A DNA stretch of 64,000 nucleotides from Arion vulgaris. Lineage: Eukaryota; Mollusca; Gastropoda; Stylommatophora; Arionidae. Below, one piece after another: positions 10,465 to 22,083 of the stretch (the first letter of the stretch is position 1; the number at the start of each line of letters is the position of its first letter). The notes beneath the pieces are model-generated. The model was not told the DNA's origin, ran no database searches, and was given only the letters and a program-made list of their open reading frames with translations. Position numbers and translations under genes: made by a program. The stretch is taken from the NCBI GenBank assembly GCA_020796225.1, contig CM036753.1, forward strand, positions 68,935,865 through 68,999,864. Reading direction: 5' to 3'.

Positions 10465-11040
10465 GTAAAAATAAGTGTACTTTTCTTGTAATACTTTCTG
10501 CTTAAAGCAATAAACAGTTTATTAAAATAGTTGTCATGTAGTGTTATGAAATGAGAAAAAGTGTTGGGTGCGTAGTTTACCAATAGCAGTAAGCACAAAG
10601 CTTTCACTATTAGTAGGTTGGGGCATTGTGTAAAAGTTGGACCTCACAGAGATAACAGAGGTGATGATAGACACTGTTTATGAAGCACACACAAAAGTTG
10701 TTCCAGAAATCTCTTCTGACCGTGAGGAGGCTGTGAGTCAAATCAGGACTGGAGAAGAGAAAGAAATACAAGGCGCTTAGAGAGGCTCACTCCAGGCATC
10801 TCCTTTTGACCTGACCTGAAAGGTAAAACAGGATTAGAGAATAGATAGATAGAATTATCATGGAGAGTACCCAGGAAATCCAAGAAAGATCCTACTGTAA
10901 TTACACATTGTTCTTTTCAACTAAGGGAGGTAGTTCCATAGGGCAGAGTATTAATGTCAGCTCTATTCCTAATCCACATAAATGCCATCAAATAACCAGT
11001 TTGTCTCAAACAGCCTACATGCAGATGGCTTTACAATCTA
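10465..11040. other. Unassigned downstream of MRPL35
   Basis: No coding or repeat family identified between the MRPL35 poly(A) signal and the next LINE. Confidence 0.4.
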
Positions 11041-11042
11041 GT

Positions 11043-11470
11043 CTATTGTCTATTCCCAGGTGAAAGATGTTGTTGGCTGTCCACTATTGTCGTTAAGTGT
11101 AGGGATGGGAGCTTAAATTTGCATTCTAGGGCCAGATGAGTCGTCCTTGTATTATATCCGTGTTTATTTAGTGTGTTCTTGATATTGTCTATCCATTGTT
11201 TTCTTGGTCTTCCCTTAGCTCTAGTACCCGATCTCTTTCTATTGTATGCTGTTATTGGTGGTTGGTTGTATTTCATTCTCATTAAATGTCCAAACCACTG
11301 CATTTGTTGTATTTCGATGTATTCGGTGCATGAAGTTATGCAAACTCTGCTGCTGATGTCCTCATTTCGTAGTCTGTCTTTCCTGGTGATCCCCACTGCC
11401 TTCCTCAAGCATTTCATTTCATACATGGTGAGCTTTCTGTGGTGTGTTGCTGTAAGAGACCTGGCACTGG
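11043..11470 (-). mobile_element. LINE C-terminal remnant
   Basis: An open minus-strand stretch of 127 codons contains E-M-K-C-L-R-K, then W-F-G-H-L-M-R-M and K-G-R-P-R-K-Q-W-I-D. This is the region after the reverse transcriptase in elements related to those at 22098-22664 and 53430-53770. Confidence 0.7.
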
Positions 11471-11514
11471 TAACAAAGTGTTGGTAGGAAACTTTACAAC
11501 AATCTGGTTAGCAA

Positions 11515-11850
11515 AGAAATAACACTACAACAGCCTCCCTCCTACTTTCTAGTTCAGAAAACCAAAGAGAAATTAGAAAACTGGAGCCTAGAATTAAACT
11601 ACACAAAAATCACCCCACAAAGGAAAAATATCAGGCAAGAAAACCATCTAATACCTCAAACAGCTACAGCTACTTATCTTGTAGTGACTCTTGATGTCAC
11701 TCACTTGATTCCAAGTTTAGAAAATCAATGGAAGAACTATTCAATGACTTGTAGTGATGAGAAACCTGGTCGGAACATCATGGGAAGCAAATCATATAAT
11801 TCTAATGCAAGTCTATACACGAGCAGTCATCCATTATAAAATATGTCTCA
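11515..11850 (+). mobile_element. LINE reverse-transcriptase remnant
   Basis: Reads K-L-E-N-W-S-L-E-L-N-Y-T-K followed by T-Y-L-V-V-T-L-D, the thumb-side pattern of I/jockey-like reverse transcriptases. Heavily broken. Confidence 0.5.
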
Positions 11851-12599
11851 AGCTTCTGAACAGAAGATGCATCAAACTTAACAAAAAGAGACAAAGTACA
11901 AAATATGGACCCACGGATGACTACTGATGCAATTATTGTTCAATTGAGAATCCTCTTCATCGGACATCCATCATTTCTCCGATCTCCCAAGCATGTATTT
12001 TGGTGTGTTTAGACTAATAATGCCAGTTCTGTGCAGGTTGATGTATCTACAGGGGGTTCTTTCATGGTTTTCCTGTCTTGTCGCACCAATCGGTATGCAT
12101 AACAGGAACAAAAATATACTATTTTCTTGGTGCTCCGTACATGATTATTAAATGACAAAAGTGGGGGTCTTCTTTTGGGAACCACACACAAGCTGCATGG
12201 GCTTGTAGCAGTCAGAGACCCATAGCTAATTGCTATCGTCAGAGTCAGCGCAAGAACAAAACTGACAAAGACTCCACTGCGCCTCCTCGTGGCGACCCAG
12301 GAAACAGACGGCTACCAAGAAGTCTTACTAAGTTTGTGGAGATCGAATAGAGAAGCTATCCTGGTACCCAAAAAAGGCTAGGCTGAAGTCGGACCAAGAG
12401 GTGCAGATACGACAGTTCACGCTGAAAACTGCAGCAAAATGCATTCCTCCGTACTGTGTCTTGCTATAACCAGTATGAGAACGAACGAAAAAGAAGAAAT
12501 GACAAGAGTAAGTCTGACTTCTCTAAGCATCTTCAAACAATCATAATTTAACACTCATCAATAAATATTTCCTCCCTTCTCTAAATTAATAAAGGCTAT

Positions 12600-13090
12600 A
12601 GAGAAGAAAAAATGAAACAACTAAAAACAGTATGTAATGGAACTGATCAGATTACTAAGAGCATGCATATTCCTAGTGGCAACGTATGGGTGTGAAGCAT
12701 GGACATTTAATAAGGCAGTGGAAAAACATATATGCTTTTGAATATAAGTGTTACAGAAGAGTCCTTTGTATATCATAGATGGAGAATAGAACAGATAGAT
12801 CGATCCAGAAAGAACTTAAAATCAGAGAAAACTGGCTGATGCTATAAATAAGAACGAAAATTGAGGTATTTTGGACATATAAAAAGACACAAAGGGCTGG
12901 AGAAAACCATCATGGAAGGAGGCATAGCGGCAATGAGAAAAGAGAGAAGACCACGGAGAAGATGGATTCAGGATGTAACTGATGGTTTGAATATGACTGC
13001 TGCAAAGACAGGGACATCTGGTCTATGAGAGAGAGAAATTTCGAAAGACTGTTGGGGTGGCAAAGTTCTGCTCAGGACAAGCTATTTGAT
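12600..13090 (+). mobile_element. LINE 3' end with GAT tail
   Basis: Reads Y-G-C-E-A-W-T-F-N-K-A-V-E-K and later C-Y-R-R-V-L with stops, and ends in TTTGATGATGATGATA. It belongs to the family of 54247-54580. A family A SINE is inserted in its tail. Confidence 0.65.
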
Positions 13091-13102
13091 GATGATGATA
13101 TA

Positions 13103-13307
13103 TGCCCCGTCTGCCCAGCGTGTTCGTAGCGCGTTGGACTACGGGTGACTATCCCTCTGTGTGTGCGGGTTCAATTCTGCGGGATGGCAGAAAAGCCACA
13201 GATTCCCCAGATATACGGTGTTCGTGGCACCGAACCGAAGGGTTACGATGTCCATGGCACCGAGCCGAAGAGCTGAAAAGCTCAAGTGCTTCTGGATCGG
13301 AAAAAAA
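13103..13307 (+). mobile_element. SINE family A in a LINE tail
   Basis: Full-length A copy. The duplication TGATGATGATATA is exact at 13090-13102 and 13308-13320, showing insertion within the GAT tail of the preceding LINE. Confidence 0.85.
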
Positions 13308-13324
13308 TGATGATGATATAGAGA

Positions 13325-13665
13325 AAGCCTTAATAGATTCTTCTTCCTCTCTTAACTCTCCTTGAAGCATATGTCAACAAATTTCCTCCAAGCAGATCTG
13401 ACTTGAGCAAGCCAGCTTAGTTCATTCTTGGTCTTTCCCGCCTCTTCTCTGTCTACATTCATCTCCATGTCTTTCTAGGACGCCTCCAGGAATCCACTGT
13501 AAAGCTCATTGTCTGGTCTTCTGCATTTGTAATGTGTGTCCCAACTATTTACACCTCCTACGTTTTATTTTCTTGTTGGTATTGTTAATGTCGATGATCT
13601 CAGTCTTTGATATTCTCTGATTCCAGAGAATTCTTCTTAAACAGCTTCCCCCAAAGCCTTTTATG
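13325..13665 (-). mobile_element. LINE C-terminal remnant
   Basis: The minus strand reads blocks such as N-E-L-Y-S-G-F-L-E-A, then a truncated R-K-F-V-D-I-C ending, typical of LINE C-termini. Frameshifted. Confidence 0.5.
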
Positions 13666-13669
13666 CGAC

Positions 13670-14105
13670 AGTAGGAAACAAAGTTTTTAGAGCACCAAGC
13701 ACTTGATATCCTACTCCATCTTCAAATGAACTGAAAACAGGGTATGTATTTGCTATCTGGAAAAGGGAGTAAGGATTAACGAAGGAATTTACCATTGAGC
13801 TATGACAGCAGTGTAATGGGAAAACTGTCTAATATAAGATTTGATAGCAGAACAAAACAGGAACAGTAAGGAACGAGCATCGACACCTGCGTGATTCTAC
13901 TTGTCAACGCTTAGACACCGATGTCCATCCATCACACTATCCTGTCAAAGTAACGAGGCCTTGAATATTTACCTGCTTGTTCATATCAGAGTGTTTAGTG
14001 CTAGATATTTTTGTCAGGTTACCATAACGATATTCGTTATCTCTGACATTTAACCTGCTTCGGTCCTCAACTTATCAAAATAATGTGATCCTGTCAGTTT
14101 ACTTG
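13670..14105. other. Unassigned sequence
   Basis: No coding stretch or family match seen. Confidence 0.35.
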
Positions 14106-14107
14106 AC

Positions 14108-14350
14108 TGCTGAAATAGCGCAGTTGTTAGTGAGTTCGTTTCTTAGGCTAGTGGTCAGGGTTCAATTCTTCAGTGGACGTGGAACACTTTTCTGACTGTA
14201 ACGGCTCTCTGGTCGACCCTGCCTCAAGTGAGTACCAGGAAAAGCACATGGAAGTAAAGGCAGCCAGCTTGATGTTGACCACATCAGCCATCATGTGTCG
14301 ACAATGAATGAAAAAGACGGACCGAACACCGTATTACCCAATATACCTCG
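14108..14350 (+). mobile_element. tRNA-derived SINE, family E
   Basis: Head reads AAATAGCGCAGTTGTTAG (A-box-like) and GGGTTCAATTC (B box). The body contains AACGGCTCTCTGGTCGACCC and later ATGTTGACCAC, shared with 35190-35408, 35737-35900 and 50060-50262. Confidence 0.65.
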
Positions 14351-14935
14351 AAGTATGAACAAGAATTCTTTTACTTTCTAACCATCTAGATATCCGTTGT
14401 ATCTGGAATGAAAGCTGCTTATGTCCTCGTCTCATCGAAATACTTGGCTGGTCTTGCAAGAGTGCTTGGTCCCATCTATTTGCAATAAGAAAATAAAACA
14501 AATTGAATACTCATCTATTTTCTTATATAGACGCAAAAAAATTATGTCTTAAGTGACTGAAGAGATACCTCTCAAATGATGTGGGCCAGGCCAGTGGTAC
14601 TGCCATGATTTAAGGACTTATAATTTTTGTAAGAATGCAAGTGATCTATGCCCCACGCACCTGTGGGGAGTTCCCTTTATATGAATCACCTTCCCAGAGA
14701 TAACGACTCAGTCTCTGCGGCTGTGTGCTATGACGGTCCCTACCAGAAGAACTGCAGGTGGTGTCATGTAGACTCACATGCTAAAGAGCGCGAACTGGAA
14801 AAAGCACATGTTGAAACTGAATGCACTTGAACGAAAAGAGCAAAATATCGCCTGTTGTTAGTCGTAGCACAATGTACTAACGTTTATTGAATCAAATAAC
14901 AGAATCATAAGTATTAGTTTCTAAATGATTATTCT
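14351..14935. other. Unassigned sequence
   Basis: Nothing recognisable; short open frames only. Confidence 0.35.
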
Positions 14936-14938
14936 AGA

Positions 14939-14972
14939 GCAGCGGTTCCCAAACTTTGCATTACCGCGGACT
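14939..14972 (+). mobile_element. hAT-type terminal repeat remnant
   Basis: AGCAGCGGTTCCCAAACTTT and the following CCGCGGAC resemble the end of hAT-type MITEs. The partner end was not found; an A SINE follows directly. Confidence 0.4.
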
Positions 14973-15175
14973 CACTCTGCCCAGCGTGTTCGTATTGCGT
15001 TGAACAGCGGGTGATAAGCCCCCTGGGAGTGCGGTTCAAATCCGCGGGCTGACAGAAAAGCAACAGATTCTCCCGATTTACGGTGTTCGTGGCACCGAAC
15101 CGAAGGGTTACGATGTCCATGGCACCGAGCCGAAGAGCTAAAAGCTCAAGTGCTTCTGGTTCGGAAAAAAATGCA
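14960..15175 (+). mobile_element. SINE family A
   Basis: Matches the A family from the head (TGCCCAGCGTGTTCGTA) through GGTTCAAATCC to the TGCTTCTGG end and A tail. Short TGCATT repeats at both sides may be its target duplication. Confidence 0.75.
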
Positions 15176-15202
15176 TTTCGCTGCTGCTGATCCCAGAAGT
15201 TT

Positions 15203-15740
15203 CTATTTATGAAAATCTTCTTGCAATTGAGTTATTATTACACCACAACAACAGTCACCGGTAACGATCAAAGGTAATCCCAATAGTTTACTTTCTTGTT
15301 GGATTCTTCTTCGTATAGTGGTCTTTGGTCTTCCACGTTTTCTTTTCCCAACTGGTGACCACATAAGGACTTGTCGATTTATTCTCTTTTCGTCTGATCT
15401 AAGAACATGACCTAAATATTTCCACCTTCGTTTCCTTATAATATTTGATATGGGTTGTTGGTGTGTTCTATCTCTCACTGTGTTGTTAGAAACGAAATCA
15501 CTCCATTTTACTTTTAGTAATTTTCGGAGACATTTATTCTCAAAGTCGTCAAGTTTCTTATCAATTTTGTTTGTTGATTTCCAACTTTCACAACCGTAGG
15601 TCAGTACAGGAATCACACAGGACCTAAACAATTTAACTTTTGTACATATACTAAGGTCTTTAGATTGCCAGATATTTGTTAACTTAGTGAAGACACTAGC
15701 TGCTATAGCAAAACAAGAGTTTATTTCTTTCATCGTCTCT
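15203..15740 (-). mobile_element. LINE C-terminal coding remnant
   Basis: A 176-codon open frame on the minus strand reads V-I-P-V-L-T-Y-G-C-E-S-W, C-L-R-K-L-L-K, then K-Y-L-G-H-V-L-R and G-K-R-K-R-G-R-P-K-T-T. This follows the reverse transcriptase in RTE-like elements. It is close to the copy at 28370-29530, so this family was active recently. It starts after the RT catalytic boxes, so it cannot work alone. Confidence 0.75.
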
Positions 15741-15859
15741 CCGTTATTTTACATTTTACTACCCACATTCTTGTGTAATCCCGCCCTGTAAATAGCCCAA
15801 ACTATAAGACAATGCTACAAGATCTAACATTTTTGACAGTCCACCACCACAATAGTTCA

Positions 15860-16600
15860 AATAATTGGTTATTGGTTACTAAACTGACGACATTGCACTC
15901 CGAGCAGACCCATATGTGCTCAGTCTCCCCAACAGATATCGAAGAGTATGCATACTGCTGGTTTCAGTGGCTCTCTAATTAAACACACTCCTAACCTGCC
16001 CATAAGCCAACTAGTTCTCATTGTACACCGGGTAACCACGACCTACTCTATAAATATAGTAGTCGTGGGGTAACTCCCAACTGCCTAAATAGCTGGATCG
16101 ATTCAACATCTATTTTAGTATCCTCATCCACCATACAGTCGCGAAGAGACAGACTAACATTCCCCCTTATCCATCTTCAACTTCCCCAACAATCGAGACT
16201 TGATGCTAGCCTGTCCGCTCTCTCATTACCGTAAACACCCGCATGTTCAGGACAGTATATCCACGTGAGCCGCTGGAGGTTAGAAACTTCTATAGACGAC
16301 ATCCACTCATACCGAAACCTGCCTTTCTGGATCTTGTGCATGTGAAGCATAAACTGAGAGTCAGATACAACAACGGCCCCAGTAAATGCAAGTCCCAGAG
16401 AACCAATGGAGGGCAGCAGTAGCGGCCTCAACCTCTATCCTCATACAAGAAGTAGTTGTCCTGTCCTCCACTTCGCTCTGCAACAACCTTACCATGCGGA
16501 GTAGCCAAGAAACACCAGCCTGACTTCTCACTACGATGAACCAAGCCATCGGTATATAAAACAACATCATCATCCCTTGCATTATATTCTATCACCAAAT
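15860..16600 (-). mobile_element. LINE RNase H remnant
   Basis: Minus strand, from 16600 downward: V-L-Y-T-D-G-L-V-H, then I-E-V-E-A-A-T-A-A-L, then C-P-E-H-A-G-V-Y-G-N-E-R-A-D-R-L-A near 16210-16260. These are the successive acidic blocks of an RNase H. Frameshifts separate them. A C-x2-C near 15900 (C-S-E-C) resembles the C-terminal zinc motif. Confidence 0.65.
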
Positions 16601-16654
16601 TAGAAAGAAAAGAATAAGTTCAAATAAGAAAGAACAGAAAAAGGTAAATGACTG

Positions 16655-16955
16655 AATTTCTTTCACCGGGTTTTCCCCCATATGGCTCGGTCTCTCCGTA
16701 GAAATACCACGCCACCCGTCGACAGTATTGAACAAAGAACCATCTCCGTAGAAATGCCACGCCACCCGTCGACAGTATTGAACAAAGAACCATCTCCGTA
16801 GAAATGCCACGCCACCCGTCGACAGTATTGAACAAAAAACCATCTCCGTAGGTCTGGAAGCAATGCTAGAGATCTCGGGGGAAATGCATTCGTAAATCAA
16901 ACGATGCGGTCCAGATTCGAACATTCGAAACGCAATGCGAACGGCTTGACCACTC
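16655..16955 (-). mobile_element. SINE family B with internal tandem expansion
   Basis: Minus-oriented B copy. A 50-bp piece of its body, beginning CTCCGTAGAAATGCCACGCC, is repeated three times (starts 16694, 16744, 16794) with a fourth start at 16844. Other B copies carry this piece once. Confidence 0.75.
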
Positions 16956-17017
16956 TAATAAAACCAGAATTAAAAAGAAGATAAATGGAAATAATAATAA
17001 TAATTCCTCTCGTACCG

Positions 17018-17470
17018 TTATACGTTATATATGACCTGCAAGTAATTTCTCCATACCGCTATATCCTGGGCAACTCGCTCAATCTCTTCCATGGAACTGA
17101 GACCGATATTTCCTGCCTCTCTCAGCAAAGTTCGTTTCAGGGTCTCTTTAGGTCGACCTCTCTTTCTTGAACCCTTTGTATCCCACTTCAATGCCTGCTT
17201 TGATATTCGTTGATCATTTCTCCTCAAGGTGTGCCCAACATATCTCCATCTTCTCTTCCTTATAACAGTTGTCACTAGTGGTTGACCAGACATATCTCTG
17301 ATTTCATCACTTCTTCTGAATTCGTTCCATTTTATATTCATTATTTTTCGCAGACATCTATTTTCAAATGCATTCAACTTTTCTATATCTTTAGTCATTT
17401 TCCAACTCTCGCTGGCATATGTTAGGATTGGTACAACATTTGAATTGAAAATTCGTAATTTAGTTTTAAT
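17018..17470 (-). mobile_element. LINE C-terminal remnant
   Basis: A 126-codon open frame on the minus strand: A-F-E-N-R-C-L-R-K, R-K-R-R-W-R-Y-V-G-H and S-R-K-R-G-R-P-K-E-T-L-K. Same family as 4560-4785. Confidence 0.7.
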
Positions 17471-17529
17471 ACTATATAACTTGCAGTTTCATATTTTATT
17501 TCGACTTTTAAAAGCTGATGTTGCTTTCA

Positions 17530-17750
17530 TTTCACAATAAGAACATCACAAATTGTATGACGTTCTAAAGGTTGTAGTTTCGAATTCGGACAAAGTAACG
17601 TGTGCATTTTTCCCAGGAGATCTCTATGATGGTTGCTGGAGCTGCGGAGTTTGCGTTTTGTGCAACACTCGTGCCATTTCTGCCGCGTAGGACACTTGAA
17701 GAAACCCGGTGCAATGATATCAATCCTTTGCCTTTAGACCCCCTGTTTAG
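17530..17750 (+). mobile_element. SINE family B
   Basis: Plus-oriented, 5' part degraded. Clear body with GGTTGCTGGAGCTGCGGAGT, GCCATTTCTGCCGCG and CCCGGTGCAATGA, ending CTTTAGACCCCC. Confidence 0.65.
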
Positions 17751-17989
17751 TTGAATATTACAACTTGTGATTAATTCACAAACATACATATAACTTGGGG
17801 TTATTCAGCACAACGAAACGGAAGCACACTTCATGAGGATTGCAGCGCTTTCGAGACAGCAACATTGAACATGACCATGGAGATCACCGCTGCCTCCGGG
17901 GCTCTATCATGAGTGGCTGAACAATAGGTAACCCATACAATTATCGTATCAGACTCGATGAAAATGCTTTAAATGATGGAATCTGGAAG

Positions 17990-18370
17990 TATGCGCGTGG
18001 TATGGGTGGACAGTATTCGGAGATCACATTTCAAGAAAATGATTTGGCTGTAGACACCTGGATATGCTGGAGTGCAGGGTAACGAGCGTGCTGATTTTCT
18101 TGCAAACAATGCACTGACTCAAGCGTGCAGAAGTATGGACAGAGCTGATGTCATCAATGCGGAACGCTCTCATTTATGTGATGTGGGCGAGTCTCGGACA
18201 CTGGAACGAGTGCGAGAATTACGAGTTAGGTTTGGACATGCCAGACAGTGTCGTCTTCGCGGTAGAGGGCAAAGGTATACTATAAATGACGTTAGGATGG
18301 CTGCTGCAGCGGAGGAGAGAGCACGGAATGCCCAATGTGTCATGACGTCGATCGCATAACATAGCATGAC
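17990..18370 (+). mobile_element. LINE RNase H tail remnant
   Basis: Reads T-P-G-Y-A-G-V-Q-G-N-E-R-A-D-F-L-A, then continues about 95 codons open to a stop near 18359. It is a tail of the family at 4015-4515. A further degraded piece of the same stretch lies at 30835-31080. Confidence 0.65.
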
Positions 18371-18389
18371 ATAACTTGTGCGTGCTGGT

Positions 18390-20175
18390 TCTACCTAGTC
18401 AGATAGATGTCCAGAGGGAAGGCACCGGGTGCGTACTCAATACCAACCGAAGTCTACAAAGAAGGAGGGCCCACGTTGATGCTAAAATTGACAGAGTTAT
18501 TTACATCCATTTGGTGCAACGAACGTGTGCCACAGGAATTAAAGGATGCCACTATTGTCCACCTGTACAAGCGGAAAGAAACCGTCAGACCTGCGATAAC
18601 CACAGGGGATCCCCCTCCTGTCAATCGCTGGCAAAATACTGGCCAGAGTCCTCCTCAATCGATTAATCGATCACCTGGAACAGGACTTACTCCCTGAGAC
18701 CCAATGTGGCTTCAGAGCAGGTCGTGGAACAGCAGACATGATATTTGCTGCTCGCCAACTACAGGAGAAATGCCAAGAGCAGCACCGTAACCTCTATATG
18801 GTCTTTGTCGATCTGACAAAGGCTTTCGACACGGTTAACAGGGAGGGTCTATGGAAGATCATGGAAAAATTTGGATGCCCAGGAAATTCATCAAGATCGT
18901 CCAACAGTTTCACGAGGGCATGATGGCACGTGTACTTGACGAAGGGAGCTGTCGGAAGCCTTCCATGTCACCAACGGCGTCAAACAGGGCTGTGTACTGG
19001 CCCCAACCCTCTTCAGCATGATGTTTGCTGCCATGCTCACGGATGTCTTTTGGGAAGGCGACGAACATGGGGTAAAGATTAGATACAGGACAGACGGTAA
19101 TCTATTCAATCTTCGGAGGTTAAAATCCTCCATCAAGGTAACAGAATCAACTATCTCAAACCTGTTGTTTGCTGATGACTGCGCCCTCGCTACCAACTCT
19201 GTGGAAGAAATGCAGACTTACATGGACAAGTTCTCAATGGCCTGTGATAGGTTTGGCCTCACCATTAACACCAAAAAACAGAGGTCATGTTCCAGCCCGC
19301 CCCTAGAGAACAGTATTACGATCCAGTCATCAACATTAAACACCAGCGTCTCCAGTCAACGGACAACTTTGCTTATCTTGGCAGCCTCCTATCCAGATCG
19401 GCAAACATAGATTCTGAGGTCCACAATAGGATATCCAAAGCCAGTGCTGCGTTCGGAAGGTTACGTGTCACTGTGTGGGAACGGAAGGGGATAAGCATAG
19501 TCACAAAGCTGAAAGTTTACCAGGCCATAGTGCTAACCACGCTGCTGTACGCAAGCGAGACATGGACAGTGCATAGCAGACACGCAAGAAAATTAAACCA
19601 TTTCCACACAAGCTGTCTACGCAGAATACTAAAAATAAACTGGCAGGACAAAATTCCAGACAGCGAAGTCCTCACAAGAGCAAAGATCCCAAGTGTCAAC
19701 ACCCTGTTGCAGAAGGCCCAACTGAGATGGGTCGGTCACGTTGCTCGAATGCCTGATAAACGCATCCCAAAACAGTTGATGTATGGCGAGCTTGAAGGGG
19801 GCAGACGTTTAGCTGGTGGACAGAAAAACGCTTTAAAGACACTCTTAAAGTGTCTCTGAAATGCTTCGATATAGACAATACGTGCTGGGAATCCCTTGCG
19901 CAAGATCGCCAAATGTGGCGCTGTAACAACAAAAGAGGAAGCCGAATAGCTGAGAATCATCGTATTGTTGAGTCACAGAGAAAACGAGCAGCGCGAAAAG
20001 ACAGAGCACACAACACGCACATGTCTAACCTTGATCATGTATGCCCCACCTGTGGTCGGGGATTCTGTTCTAGGATTGGACTCTACAGTCACCTCCGCAC
20101 ACACCAGAGAGGTGCAACAGTACACGTCTGAGATTGTTGTCATCATCGCTTGCGATGGACGGCTATTATATAGTC
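18390..20175 (+). mobile_element. LINE, 5'-truncated, RT with C-terminal C2H2 finger
   Basis: Successive frames give the RT blocks: G-K-A-P-G-A near 18410; V-F-V-D-L-T-K-A-F-D-T-V near 18805-18840; T-N-G-V-K-Q-G-C-V-L-A-P-T near 18970-19010; and F-A-D-D near 19169-19180. Then come L-L-Y-A-S-E-T-W-T and W-V-G-H-V-A-R-M-P. The C-terminus, near 20037-20105, reads C-P-T-C-G-R-G-F-C, then H-L-R-T-H, a C2H2 finger. At least four frameshifts (near 18595, 18890, 19290, 19850) disable it. The 5' part with the endonuclease is absent. Clade not assigned. Related pieces lie at 46120-46660 and 55030-55570. Confidence 0.8.
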
Positions 20176-20374
20176 AGAGAGGATGGAAAATATTTGAATA
20201 CCATTACACGTTCATAACCATATTTTCTCAAATTCATATAGACTCTGTTGTGTAATCGCAGTGGGGTCAGTAGTGTTAGTATCGTCATAATGCGATTAAT
20301 CACAGTGTCACACATGGACGTTCTCACGTACTAGACTAACTAGACCATACATTTAAAAAGTGTTTTTTAAAAAG

Positions 20375-22083
20375 TGTAAGATTGACATTATTGGACCGGG
20401 TAACCCCATATGGCTCAGTTCAACGCGGTGCCCGCGGGCGCCCTTATCATACACTCATGGCGCCCTATTTTACTCTGTCGGTTTTAATGTAAAACAAATT
20501 TCAAGAAAGTCAAATATTTTTACAGTTTTATTATGCATGCATGAACACAATCTTCTCACTTTGCATACATTTTTATTTTATAATCATTCTACTGTCGCCG
20601 AGCCCCATCCTATGCTTTTTTCACTGGAGAAAGCAACGGCATCTCAACTATATTAATATTACTAATGCTGCAATAGTAATAGTAGCTGTATTGAAATCGT
20701 CACATGGCGCCTGTGTCTACACACGAATCAATCAGATGCGCTTCAAAATATAAAATTGTTGGACAGTACTGGCACAGTTCCATTCCGCAGAAAGGGTCCA
20801 CCACCCACACAGGATATTGAGCAAAACATGAACGTCTTAACTTCAGAAACTATTATAAGGATCACCGGAGGAAGAAAATGCACCCGTGAACGGAACTACT
20901 CAGCCCAGGATCAAACCACGGCCTTCTCTATAATGGCCGCAGCGCAGACGGCAATATTGCCATGTGACGTCACAGGCTGAGGCGGTGTATTCGCACAGAC
21001 TAACTCTTGTCTGTTACTATTGGAAAACGCCGATCTAGACAATACATCTTGCATATGTTAGAAACTTGTTGTTGGATGCATGTGTGTATTACAGAAGAAG
21101 TTTTATGATGAGTAGCTATAGTTGTTGCTCTCACATACTATTTTAGTTTAATTTTATACAGAATACTTCAGAGTGAGGAGTAATTTTATACAGAATGAGG
21201 AGTAATTTATATATGATTATTAGTGTAGTGTACTTACATCAGCTTATGGTAGTCTCTCATCAGTTATCCATGAATAAGTAAGCCACATGTTTGTACAGCA
21301 CCACAGCTTCTGGTTTGTCGTGGCCAAGAACTTTTTGTACAGGGAAAACAAAATGCTGTGCCAATAAATTTTCACCAAACTACAACTTGATTAGCACATA
21401 AACTAAACAGTATTACACAAATATCTTTATCTACTACTGAATTTTGCTCCTTTCCCTTTTTGTGAAGAAGCAGCAGCTTGCTGAACATTGCATTGAACAT
21501 TCCTGATTTTTATATCATTGTTGTGGAAAATGTTGGAACCGCAGACAATAAAATATTTCTTTTATGAGCTCCGCAGACACATACAGTACTGTCTAATGAG
21601 AATTTCATTTTACTAAACAATTTGTATGACAATCTCCTTATTGTTTGATTGGCTAAGAACTTATCTTCATATCCAGATGATATGAGGACAGATCAAGTTC
21701 AATTTAATATGTCATAAATGCAAAACACTAAGTGTTATTGCTATACCAATTTCTTTTATCTGGAGTTTTGACCAGATGTAACTGTTCAGGGAGGAATTTG
21801 AGTTTTTTCTCTGGCACAAAACTAGTGCTTATTGTGGTGGATGATAAACTAATTGCTTCAACCAGATTATCATGTGCCATTGTCATGTAATAGTCAACAG
21901 TTGGTGCTCTTCTAAATCTTTGTATGATTTACTTGTTAAATTAACTTAAATTATACATATATAATTATAATCGTAATTTGATCTACATTTTGGTACACAT
22001 CACTTACAAGATAGGCATCGTTATTTTGTTGTTATGTTTACAACACTGACACCAGTTATGTTTACTGAACAAGGTACTTGTTA
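20375..22083. other. Mostly unassigned; tandem duplication at right end
   Basis: A short B-like fragment lies near 20390-20430 (ACCCCATATGGCTCAG). No gene recognised. The right end, 21929-22040, is one copy of a roughly 110-bp segment whose second copy is at 22667-22763; a LINE insertion separates them. Confidence 0.5.

Noticed and set aside
15203..15733. 176-codon minus frame as a host gene
   Set aside because: Motifs such as G-R-P-K-T-T and Y-G-C-E-S-W are LINE C-terminal signatures, repeated at 28370-29530.
20965..20972. TGACGTCA as a CREB promoter element
   Set aside because: A single 8-mer with no gene start nearby; chance occurrence is likely in 64 kb.
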